The position numbers and the translations under genes are program-made. A stretch of DNA of 64,000 nucleotides from Euclidia mi. Taxonomy: Eukaryota; Arthropoda; Insecta; Lepidoptera; Erebidae. The stretch is taken from NCBI GenBank assembly GCA_944739405.2, contig OX123193.2, positions 11,292,331 through 11,356,330 of the forward strand, written 5' to 3'. The notes under the pieces are model-generated. The model had not been told where the DNA came from and made no database searches. It saw only the letters and a program-made list of their open reading frames with translations. The stretch's first letter is position 1. Each line of letters opens with the position of its first letter. Shown in pieces: positions 53,996 to 63,626 of the stretch.

Positions 53996-55515
53996 TCACC
54001 GGGATGTCTTCTTAGTAATTTTGTGAACAGGGTTGTACTCGATATCACTCTCTTCCGCCGAGGAGTCGGAGTGCGACGTTGTCGTTGATGAGGTCTCTAA
54101 TGCATCTGCTCGATTGTTGATCCTCTGTGTTTTACTGTTTTTATCGGCCTTGTTAGGACGTTGGGAGCGTTTAGGTTGTGTCGTCAAATATGCTCTACCT
54201 GATTTGAAGCATACACTCTCGTAATGTCCTGTGCTCCCACATGCCGTACAAGGGTGGTCTTTAGCTGAGCAGTTCTTGTAGTTATGTTTGTCTCGCTTTC
54301 CGCATCGTCGGCATTGATCTAGTCGCAACTTCCTGGCTGTTTCGTTAGTCGTTGTATCACTGCGTTTGCCTTGTCTCTTTTGGCGTATTCTGTTAACGTA
54401 GTCATTTTGTTTGTTATTCACGGCGCTGCTGTCGTTCTCTGCGATTTCGTGTGACTGGGCAACTGAAAATATTTCTGCGAATGTTATCTCTCTCGGTCTG
54501 CCCCCATCTGTTACTTCGCGTAGTTCAGGCCATCTTTGCTTTAAATCTACCTCTAGCTGTGTATGGTTCAAGCCGGTTGCAAAACGATCACGAAGCTGTC
54601 TCTCAAGCATAGTCCTTTCGTAGCCACAGTCCCTCGAGAGTTCCTTTAGTCTATTAGCATAACGTTCCATAGTTTCGCCGCTTTCTCTCATCGAGTTCAA
54701 AAAATCTATTAAGGCTTTGTATCGTAACCTAATGGAAGGAAAGAGGAACCCACCACGCACCCTCGGATTGACTACCCCAACTATTGCAGTCGTTATACTA
54801 AGCCAAGTCGTTGCCCATCGCTCCTGAGGATGCCTCGTGCAGAGGCGAAACACGTGTCGAAGAATAGTCGGCGCATACAGCGGGATACTGCAAGTCAGGT
54901 ATCTTCCTGGAACCCATACTATTCCTATATCCCTTATCCTTTTAGAGGAGTTCGGTATTGTCAACCTTTTTCTATTGCAATAGTTGGGGTAGTCAATCCG
55001 AGGATGCGTGGTGGGTTCCTCTTTCCTTCCATTAGGTTACAATGGAGTTCCGCCAAGTAACGCCTGATTCAATCAACAGCTTTGTATCGTGTTTTCTTTG
55101 TTCTATATAAGTCCAATAGTTTTATCTTTATATCGTCGTATGTTGCTGTGTCAAAATCAGGGGTCAAAGCTACATTCAGCTCGTGGTATATTTCAGGTGT
55201 TATGCAGTTAATAAGTAGGTCTTTCTGAATACTAACAGTCTCTTTGCCCCAAATTCGGCATTTTGATTCAAATAGATCGATAAAGTTTTCATCAGTGGTT
55301 GTTTCTGGGTTAAACTTGTCGCACTTGAAGTGTTTTACAATGTTTTGTTTAGATGTCGTGGGTGCTTCGTTACCATCGTTGTTCTTGGTGTTGTTGCCTG
55401 TTGAGGAGCTTCCCTGGTGTTGTTGCTGTTGAACGAGCTGCTGCAGTAGGACTGTTAGTGCCTTTTGTTGTTCTTGTTGCGCGGTAAGGAATGCCGCGAA
55501 TTGTTCAGCGTTCAT
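53996..55515 (-). pseudogene. gag, interrupted
   Basis: ATG at 55515 (MNAEQFAAFLTAQQEQQKAL), a Gln-rich N-terminus, then a capsid-like part (NFIDLFESKCRIWGKE). The frame is broken by the insertion 54725-55078 plus its duplicated site. It resumes with FLNSMRESGETMERYANRLK and two zinc knuckles, CRRCGKRDKHNYKNC and CTACGSTGHYESVC. It ends at TGA 53996-53998; the protease continues in the same frame after that TGA. Confidence 0.88.
54725..55078. mobile_element. TIR insertion inside gag, 11-bp flanking repeats
   Basis: 354 bp between two copies of GCTTTGTATCG (54714-54724, 55079-55089). Inverted repeats of about 64 bp: 54725-54788 (TAACCTAATGGAAGGAAAGA...) and 54976-55039. A further 39 bp beyond the right arm (ACAATGGAGTTCCGCC...) have no partner on the left. 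Long TIRs with a 9-11-bp duplication suggest a Mutator-like MITE; the class is unproven. Confidence 0.75.
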
Positions 55516-55536
55516 GGTGTTTACTGAACAACACAA

Positions 55537-55551
55537 TTTGCCTCGTCGCCA
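55537..55551 (-). other. Primer binding site
   Basis: TGGCGACGAGGCAAA one base inside the 5' LTR; TGG matches the complement of a tRNA CCA end. The primer tRNA was not identified. Confidence 0.7.
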
Positions 55552-55552
55552 A

Positions 55553-55709
55553 TAAAATAAAGGCTTTTTGCATACATTAAGTTGTTTTTATTTTATTTGT
55601 ACCGAACGTAAGTTAGAATACAGAATGAATGAATGACGTTAGCTATGACACAGTAAAGAATATAAAATTATTAAAAAGTATTTATGATGCAACTAAAGAG
55701 TCTGTAACA
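55553..55709 (-). repeat. 5' LTR of the Gypsy element
   Basis: 157 bp, base for base the same as the 3' LTR by my reading. Confidence 0.95.
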
Positions 55710-55881
55710 GTGCGTTCACGGAACGCGCTCCAAATATTACTCAGCGCGCATGGCGCGCGTGGCAACTATTCCAGTGTTCGCACGAGCAGCAGCTGCGTAT
55801 ATAGTAATTCACAGTATTATACAGAAGAAAAAACATAAACGTAAAGTGCGTTGGTGGATGAAAGAGTTGTTTATTATTATA

Positions 55882-56095
55882 GGCTCACGCCTTTATACCC
55901 GAAGGAGTAGGCAGAGGTGTAAATATTAGACCCACATTTCGCCATGAATTTTTAGGACCCACGCAATAGGCGAGCTTATTGCCGTTACCGAGCACGTCAC
56001 CGGTCTCCGGGCTGCTACTGAGTATTCGGAAAAACCCAGTATCACTTTTACCCGATCCGGGAATCGAACCCGGGACCTCCGATCAGCAGTCGAAT
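55882..56095 (-). mobile_element. tRNA-derived SINE
   Basis: CTCACGCCTTTATACCCGAA tail at the left, full body, and GGGAATCGAACCCGGGACCT (inverse B-box) at the right; part of the tRNA head is missing. Confidence 0.78.
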
Positions 56096-56499
56096 ACTTG
56101 ATAATAATGAATGAGTTGTTTCACAACTTATTTCCCTCCAAGCGTCTTCTCTGAGCGATTTATTATGATAAAACTATTTTTTACTATTCCACAGCAGTTC
56201 TTATGTTGTACCATAAAGTTGAATTAATTTACGGCAACTCTGATTATCCATCGCTCGGAACGTAACGAACACACAAAATAATACACGTCCGTCTCAACTG
56301 GCGCGCGCACCACAATTGAGTTGCCTCCTTTCATGCGCGGTAAAAAACCGACTCCAGATGGAACGGGGCGCTCGAAGTTCGAGCGTTCCAACAAACATAT
56401 TGGCGCGCGATCCAAAATGGTAGCAATTTCGCGCGGCCGGAACGCGCGCCAATGTTCGTCCTTTTGGAGCGCGAAGTCGATACGCGGCTTTAGTAAACG

Positions 56500-57000
56500 T
56501 ATAGGTATGTTACAGCCAAAGTAATAAATGCAGATATTATATATTATATACTATCTAGCCATTATATATAACATCTACTCAATTTGGACAAAGTAATAAT
56601 TGAGACCGAATTAATCACTTAAACTAGCTTTTTATATAACATCTTAGCACTCTTGGATGAACTAATATAATAAGTGAAGTGAACCTGGTAAAAAAGTATT
56701 TTAATCAGTACCATTCTGGACATCGATATTTTAACTAGCCGATTCGCCAGGAAAACCATTTTAATAGGTTATGTTAGGTTTTCTTGTGACCCCGCTCCTA
56801 AAAATAGGAGCACTGCGAAACAGAAGGGCTCCGTCAACTTAGCTAATTAAATATCGTCCCCTGACTCCACATTTTATTACCTATAGCGTGGCTTGGTGAT
56901 CGGCATGCTGTATCGGAGTGGTAAGACAAGAAATTCGTATCGTATTTATTACTTTGATCAAAATGTCTAGACAATTTAGTAATTATATATATTGAGCACT
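56500..57000. other. Spacer without recognised feature
   Basis: AT-rich; nothing recognised. Confidence 0.4.
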
Positions 57001-57009
57001 CATACATAC

Positions 57010-57408
57010 ACATACATAACGTCACGCCTTTTATCCCCGAAGGGGTAGGCAGAGGTGTATTTCTACACCCACTTTTCGCCAGATATAGGTACTTTAGTCC
57101 CACGTAATAAGGGGCGAGCCTATTGCCGTACCGGGCACATTTCCAGACTCCGTGCTGCTACTGAGAGTTTCGTGACTGAAAAACCCAATAACACTGCCCG
57201 ACCCAGGAATCGAACCCGGACCTCCCGATCCCACGCGCACATTTATGCCGCGAGACCAACGAGGCAGTCGTATAGGGTTTGATATCGAGTTTTCCGTCTC
57301 TACGCAAAGATGGTATTTGCATCGTGTTATCCCTTAGTCGCCTCTTACGACACCCACGGGAAGATAGGGGGTGGTGACACTTGTATTCTATGCCGTCAAC
57401 CACACGGC
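57010..57408 (-). mobile_element. Composite SINE, copy 2
   Basis: Near-identical to 22728-23121 over its whole length, including the non-tRNA head with CGTGTGGTTGACGGCATAGA. Confidence 0.78.
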
Positions 57409-57414
57409 AACATG

Positions 57415-57840
57415 AGCACTCATTATGTATCATTTTATATCAATCACTATGGCTCTAACATATATAAAATATTATTGTAAGTAGATCCTTATGGACACAG
57501 CTGCAGTTATAATTATTAAAGTATATCATCTCAGAAAAAATAATCGCAAATCTGCACTGCAACGATAACGAGATTTTAACAAGCAATTCAATCGTCTTAC
57601 ATAACACTTCATATAGAGCCCCAATCGTTATAATGATAATGATTGTGGCTCAGCAAGCCTAGAGACGTCCACTGCACTTCACACAGAACGATCATGAGCC
57701 GCCCGCATCATACCGCCCAACTTCACGCAATTGGTGTTCAGGACCTAAATAAAATATAAATAAAATGGTTTTCTTACGTCCTGGCCACACAATTTATATA
57801 TGAAATTTGTCCTAATAATAACAATAACATCAAAGAGTTA
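57415..57840. other. Spacer with a LINE-tail scrap
   Basis: GCTCAGCAAGCCTAGAGACG near 57647 resembles a LINE 3' tail; nothing else seen. Confidence 0.4.
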
Positions 57841-57847
57841 TTTATTA

Positions 57848-58171
57848 GGGCAGTTTCAGATTAGCGTGTTTTCCTACGCGTATACCTACGGTCGTTTCAG
57901 CATACGCGCTTACACGCGCGCTACATTACGCTGCTTCAAAAAACCGGGCTCGCGTAGATGGGGATATTTCGGCGTGTTCGCTCGAAACGATAGTGACATC
58001 TTGTCAGTGTCAACATGAATTCCGACGGCTCGCGGTTATAGGTACGAGCTAAGAAGCGCGTCAACGCTCGTAGGAGTTGCGCGTGTGCCATAAGGCGCGC
58101 CTATACGCGCCTACAAGCGCTTCCAAAAGCGAGCTTATACGCGCGTATAAAACGCTAATCTGTAACCACCC
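57848..58171. mobile_element. Harbinger-like MITE, 324 bp
   Basis: TTA duplicates (57845-57847, 58172-58174). Ends GGGCAGTTTCAGATTAGCGT and, inverted, GGGTGGTTACAGATTAGCGT. The interior is rich in CGCGC/ACGCGT words. Confidence 0.8.
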
Positions 58172-58324
58172 TTATCTTATTAGGCGCAGTAGGTTTGAAG
58201 TTATGCGCGTACTTACACATAGGCAATTCATTGTTTTTTATGAAGTGTTTTAGGTTTTCAACCCAGCAAATCCTTGTCAAGGTGGTTAATAAAAGATGTC
58301 ACCATCATTACCCTTTTATATTTA

Positions 58325-58464
58325 GCTAGATGAGCCCGCGGTTACACTCGCGTTATATGGGCTATCTAGCACTGAAAGAATTCTTCAAATCGGACCAGTA
58401 GTTCCTGAGATTAGCGCGTTCAACCAAACAAACAAACTCTTCAGCTTTATATATTAATTATAGT
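58325..58464 (-). mobile_element. Helitron, truncated
   Basis: Same family as 58466-58681, lacking the middle part and the clean CTAG end. Confidence 0.65.
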
Positions 58465-58465
58465 A

Positions 58466-58681
58466 CTAGAGGATGCCCGCGGTTACACCCACATTATTTA
58501 AGGCTACTGCTCTTCTATCGTCACTCATAGCGTGATGTTATATAGCCTATAGCCTTCCTCAATAAATGGGCTATCTAACACTGAAAGAATTTTTCAAATC
58601 GGACCTGTAGTTCCTAAGATTAGCGCGTTCAACCAAACAAACAAACAAACAAACTCTTCAGCTTTATATATTAGTATCAGA
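58466..58681 (-). mobile_element. Small Helitron
   Basis: Minus strand from TCTGATACTAATATATAAAG after A to CGCGGGCATCCTCTAG before T. 216 bp. Confidence 0.78.
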
Positions 58682-58684
58682 TAA

Positions 58685-58935
58685 GATGTCACACTGTTGG
58701 GCACGGGCCTCTTTTCAATGGTGGGTAAGGCCATTGTCCAACATGTTGGCCAAACGCGGGTTAGCAGACTTTACATCTCTTCCGAGATGTTTTCTCTTTT
58801 TCAGGTTTCCTCACGATTTCTTCCTTCACCGATAAGTACGCTAACATGGAAAAGTTATCGGTGGGCGCCGTGCATTCGAACCTGAGACCCTCTGCGTTGC
58901 AGTCTGTCGGTCTCTCCACTAAGCTATCGCTGTTT
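58685..58935 (-). mobile_element. tRNA-like SINE with LINE-type tail
   Basis: CACTGTTGGGCACGGGCCTC at the left; a GGTCTCAGGTTCGAATGCAC B-box on the minus strand at the right. Confidence 0.6.
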
Positions 58936-58939
58936 TTTT

Positions 58940-59360
58940 AATCTATTATAGGGGTCAAGCAGGTTAAATTAAATACTAAACATAATTATCAATAAAATTA
59001 AGCACTAAAGATATCGATATATTCAGCACATCACTTTACACAGCTTTGTGGGACAATCTCTATTCCGCATGTGCAATATATTAAACTATCATGTTTAAAT
59101 CAGTTTGCTTTCAATATTCCGTGAAGCTAGTGCTTGTAAATATCCAGATTATGTACATGTCCAAAACGGTAAGTAGTTAAGATAATATTTCATCATCCTC
59201 CTAGTATTATCACAATTAATAAAAAAAGGAAAATGCCCGCAGCTACAAATTCCAATTCAAAATATTTATTTGCAAGAATATGGTACAATGGATGTTACAA
59301 TAGACTGGAATACAACATATTCTGCCAAGAGTGGTGTGCAATTGTATCTATTATTATATA
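58940..59360. other. Spacer without recognised feature
   Basis: No gene or repeat recognised. Confidence 0.4.
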
Positions 59361-59363
59361 ACA

Positions 59364-59536
59364 CTAGCTGACCCGGCAAACGTTGTTTTGCAAAGTTTTT
59401 TTTTTTTTTTGAAAAATAGATGTTGGCCGATTCTCATAGATACCGGATAAGCACAAAAAATTTCATCAAAATCGGTCAAGCCGTTTCGGAGGAGTATGGC
59501 AACGAAAACTGTGACACGAGAATTTTATATATTAGA
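59364..59536 (-). mobile_element. Small Helitron, fourth type
   Basis: Inverse of 43221-43394: starts TCTAATATATAAAATTCTCG and ends GCCGGGTCAGCTAG before T. Confidence 0.8.
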
Positions 59537-60613
59537 TATCTAAATCCACTTTTACAGTTTCGTTAATTTTACTTTCTAAGGATTTTTTTACCGTGTAATA
59601 ATTTTTACCTAATAATATATTGAATAGATAATTGTTTTTTAAATAATGTCAATGGTAGATTAATGAGGTTCCGTGGAAGGTGATACAATTTTCTGATACA
59701 GCTACAATTTACATTTCTATTATATAGTTCCCACTTAATTTGTGGTAAAATTAATTTAAATTTGTGTCTAGAACGACTGTTTTCATAGTCTCCAAATTGT
59801 TTAAACAAGTTGTAGTTTTTTTTCACAAAGATACATATTTCGAACAGGCAAGGTAATGATAAAATCTTTAGTCTTTGAAATAATGGTTTACAACTCTCTA
59901 GGGGAGACACTCCACATATTGTGCGAACGCACCGCTTTTGCGCCTTAAAATCTCTTTCTACAGAGTTGCCCCATATAATAACACCATATCTTGATATTGA
60001 TGATATTTAGGTATGATAAGCTAACATTGTGGTATCTAAATTAACAGTTTGGCAAATTCTTTTTAACGCATATACAAACTTATCTATTTTGGATACAATT
60101 CTAGCTATATGCGGTCTCCAGCTACAGATATTGTCTATAGTTATACCCAAGAATACACATTCGCTGACACAATTAAGGTCGTGGTTATTGTATTTAATGT
60201 TTAAAGCTGTTGTGTGTGTGTGGGTCATGGAGGTCTGAAATTTAATAATATTGGTTTTTGACATTTTTATGCGTAGGTATATTTCGTTCTAACCAACTGA
60301 TAGCATTATCTAGCAAAGAGTAATGTCATGTTTAAGGCTATCATCATTATTGCTTTTGATTAACATAGTAGTATCGTCTGCGAATAATATAAACTGACGG
60401 ACTCATAAACTGCATCAAAGTTCAGGATTACTTTGAAATGATTTTTTTAATAAGTATGCAAACTTTTTAGATTAAATTATAAAAATTATTACGCATATAT
60501 GTAATATCTCGATTGCGAATGGTATCTTCCCAAAAGCCTACAAAAAAGCAGTTGTCCATCCAATTTTTAAGAGTGGGAACAGAGACAATGTCAACAATTA
60601 CAGACCTATATCT

Positions 60614-61885
60614 GTGCTGCCCGCTTTGTCCAAAATTCTTGAAAAGATTCTGAACAAACGCCTTATGAATTTCTTAGATAAAAATAATATATTAGCTGCC
60701 AATCAATATGGTTTCCGAAACATGAAATCTACAGACGGCGCTGTATCTTCTCTTATTGATCAGATTGTAGAGAATCTTGATAAAAAACAGAAGTGTTTGG
60801 GTGTATTTCTGGACCTTAAAAAAGCGTTTGACACTGTCTCTGTTCCACATCTTTTGAAGAAAATGGAAAAAGCAGGTATACGTGGCTATGCGCTCAGGAT
60901 TTTTAAGGATTATCTCTCTGACAGAACCCAAACTGTAAAAATTGGCAGCTATGTCAGCAGCAGCCTTCCTCTCCATTTTGACTCCCTCCCAAATTGTTCC
61001 ATTTTCGCTTACGCCGATGATACTGCATTACTCTTTCGGGGTAAAAACTGGCACGAAGTTTACCACTGTGCAGAACAGGGCCTTCGTTGAGTGCTGTGGT
61101 GGTTATCGGCTAACCTTTTAACCTTGAACTTTAGTAAAACAACCTATTTGACCTTCTCCATGACATCAGCTACCCAACCGTCTCCTGATATCTTCACCCT
61201 GCGTGCTCACACTTGCACAGAAAACAAGGCGGTAACCAGTACATGCTGTGATTGCTATATCCTGAGTCGGTCTACTGAAATAAAGTATCTTGGTGTGTGT
61301 ATTGATAACCGACTGAATTGGAAATACCATTTGACAACTTTAACCGCATGTCTACGTAAGATGATATACATATTCAAAACATTACGTCACGCAGCAGATT
61401 TCAAAACTCAGAAATTAATTTATTTTTCTTTATGTCAAACAAGCTTAACGTACTGCATATCAGTCTGGGGTGGAGCTGCAAAGTCACACCTATTACCGTT
61501 GGAGCGGGTACTGAGAGCTGTACCCAAGGTTATGACTTTTAAAACCTACAGGTATCCAACAACAAAAGTTTTCACAGAATGCCAGGTACTTTCTGTGAGA
61601 CAGCTCTTTGTGCTTGAGATGGTCTGTAAAAAGCACCTCAGTTTAAAATATAGTACCATTTCAACAAAACGCCGCTCGTATAAGATCTGTCCGACTCAAG
61701 CGTTTAGAACTGCCCTAGCCGCAAATCACTTCAGGGTACTGGGATGTCACCTCTATAATAAAATTAACAAAGTGTGTAACATCTATCCAATGACTAGGTA
61801 TCAGTGTAAAAAGAAAGTTACCAACTGGCTTATGGCAAAACCTTATGACGACACGGAAAGTTTATTAAAAATAAGTATATTATAG
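60614..61885 (+). pseudogene. Reverse transcriptase of LINE B, internally deleted
   Basis: LSKILEKILNKRLMNFLDKN, motif A in GVFLDLKKAFDTVSVPHLL, then YVSSSLPLHF runs straight into NCSIFAYADDTALLF (motif C). The stretch with motif B (PQG) is missing, so the enzyme is dead. An in-frame TGA (61088-61090) is followed in the same frame by LWWLSANLLTLNFSKT and the C-terminal domain to 61885. Confidence 0.85.
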
Positions 61886-62033
61886 GTAAAATGGGATATC
61901 TATCTATCTATTTTAAAAGCGTCCTATAATCTATATACATATATAAGTAATAAGTTATTTTTTAGTTCCCTATTACGTTACTGTTTTCTATATACATTTA
62001 ATATATCTTATAGCTCTACATCTATCTATGTAA

Positions 62034-62130
62034 ACACGCACACACACAGACACACACACACACGCACACACACACCCACACACACACATACACACAAACA
62101 CACACCACACACACACAAACGCACGAGCAC
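62034..62130 (+). repeat. CA-rich microsatellite
   Basis: Impure (CA)n with G and T interruptions, about 95 bp. Confidence 0.9.
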
Positions 62131-62593
62131 ACATACAGACCGTAAAATATAGCATAATTATTTAGAAATCCAAAGAAACACTGATTGATTGTTGTTTTTT
62201 CATGAAGTTAATAAATGTACGAGGACCCTGGTACCCATAACACAAGTTCAATCTTAGCTTGGGTACCAGTGGACAACTAAATTAATTTAAACTTTAACAT
62301 ATGTTTGTACCGACAATATGGATTTTCAAAGTTATTGTATTCTTGTGTGTACTTATAAATAAATTAAATAAAAAAAGAAATATGGAGGCTGGCTCTTAAT
62401 CTCAAAAAAAGCAAAATTTAAAAATAGAACTGCAGTAAAACAAATGAATATAGCCGGGAAAAGAAAATTTACTCGTAGTATCGGATTTGCGTGTTATAAA
62501 GTTTTAAATTGATTCGCATTTAATTTTATTCTTTTGTCAGTTGAATTATTGTTACCAGTAGTTAGTTTTTTAACTCATCGAGAGTTTTTGAAT

Positions 62594-63626
62594 ATGGATA
62601 CTTCGTCCGAACAATGGGCTCAAATTGTAGCACTGGTGCGTGAGGGCTTGGATCAACGAACGATTGGTAGAAATTTAAATTTTAACCAGTCTACGGTTTC
62701 TAGAATATACTCGCTTAAGATTTGCGCGTGATCACCTAACATGGACTCCGTATTGTTCACAGACGAGTGTAGGACATGTTTATATGGTGCAGATTGTCGC
62801 AGAAGAGTCTATCGTCGACGTGGGGAGCGAAATGCTCAAAGTTGCATTGAGGAGCGTGTTCCTTGTAGGCTCAAATTGTAGCACTGGTGCGTGAGGGCTT
62901 GGATCAACGAACGATTGGTAGAAATTTAAATTTAAACCAGTCTATGGTTTCTAGAATATGCTCGCTTAAGATTTGCGCGTGATCACCTAAATTGGACAGA
63001 AGAGCAATGGGCCTCCTTATTGTTCACGGACGAGTGTAGGACATGTTTATATGGTGCAGATGGTCGCAAAAGAGTCTATCGTCGACGTGGGGAGCGATAT
63101 GCTCAAAGTTGCATTTAGGAGCGTGTTCCTTTTGGAGGCGGTTCGTGTATGGTCTGGGGTGGCATATCGATGAACGGGCGAACAGAACTTGTGTTCATAG
63201 ACATGGTCCGTCAAAACGGTAATAGAGGGGGTTTGACTGCACATCGCTACATAACAGAGATCTTAGAAGATCACGTGGTGCCTTACATGGGATTCATAGG
63301 CGAAAATTTTACTTTAATGCAAGATAATGCCCGGCCGCACGCTGCTGCACAAGTTCGACAATATTGCGAAGAGGTTGGGATACGTACTTACAATGAATTG
63401 GCCAGCACGCAGCCCGGATCTTAATCCCATTGAGCATGTTTGGGACAATTTAAAAAGAGCTGTATATGCGAGAAATCCTATGCCCACGACAATGGCAGCA
63501 CTAAGAACAGCACTTTCAGAAGAATGGGACAATATTCCGCAAGATCTTTTAATAACCCTAATAAAATCTATGCGGAACCGATTAGAATCCGTAATAAGGG
63601 CACGTGGAAGTAATACACCTTATTAA
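62594..63626 (+). pseudogene. Tc1-type transposase, rearranged
   Basis: ATG 62594 opens MDTSSEQWAQIVALVREGLD and a helix-turn-helix (NFNQSTVSRIY). The catalytic part has first Asp in LFTDECRTCLYG, second in TLMQDNARPHAAAQ, Glu in SPDLNPIEHVWDNL (DD34E). The region between DNA-binding and catalytic parts is deleted; a segment of about 250 bp is tandemly duplicated (62619-62868 and 62869-63136). A frameshift near 63330-63420 moves the last 90 residues to another frame. Confidence 0.85.

Larger units (their letters stand above)
50710..55709 (-). mobile_element. Ty3/Gypsy LTR retrotransposon, 5.0 kb
   Basis: Two identical 157-bp LTRs, a 5-bp target duplication GTGCG (50705-50709, 55710-55714), a primer binding site and a polypurine tract. 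Gene order gag, protease, reverse transcriptase, RNase H, integrase identifies Ty3/Gypsy, probably close to the mag lineage. The coding part carries an insertion in gag, two frameshifts and four in-frame stops, so it is non-autonomous now. There is no envelope frame after integrase. Confidence 0.95.
50649..56490. mobile_element. Older GC-rich TIR element split by the Gypsy insertion
   Basis: Left end AGCTGCGTATCCATTATGCG, CTCC and GGCGCGCGT; the inverse of the right end reads AAGCCGCGTATCGACTTCGC, GCTCC and later GGCGCGCGT. The inner parts 50649-50709 and 55710-56490 are rich in GCGC. A SINE is also inserted at 55882-56095. No coding sequence. Confidence 0.5.
60480..62385 (+). mobile_element. 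Non-LTR retrotransposon B inside the Tc1-like element
   Basis: 5'-truncated LINE with an ORF2 C-terminal half and a 3' region ending near an A-rich TAAATTAAATAAAAAAAG. A (CA)n-type tract lies at 62034-62130. Confidence 0.75.

Noticed and set aside
53996..53998. Programmed stop readthrough between gag and pol
   Set aside because: The TGA is in frame and tempting, but three more stops and two frameshifts downstream make simple decay more likely; no pseudoknot was identified.
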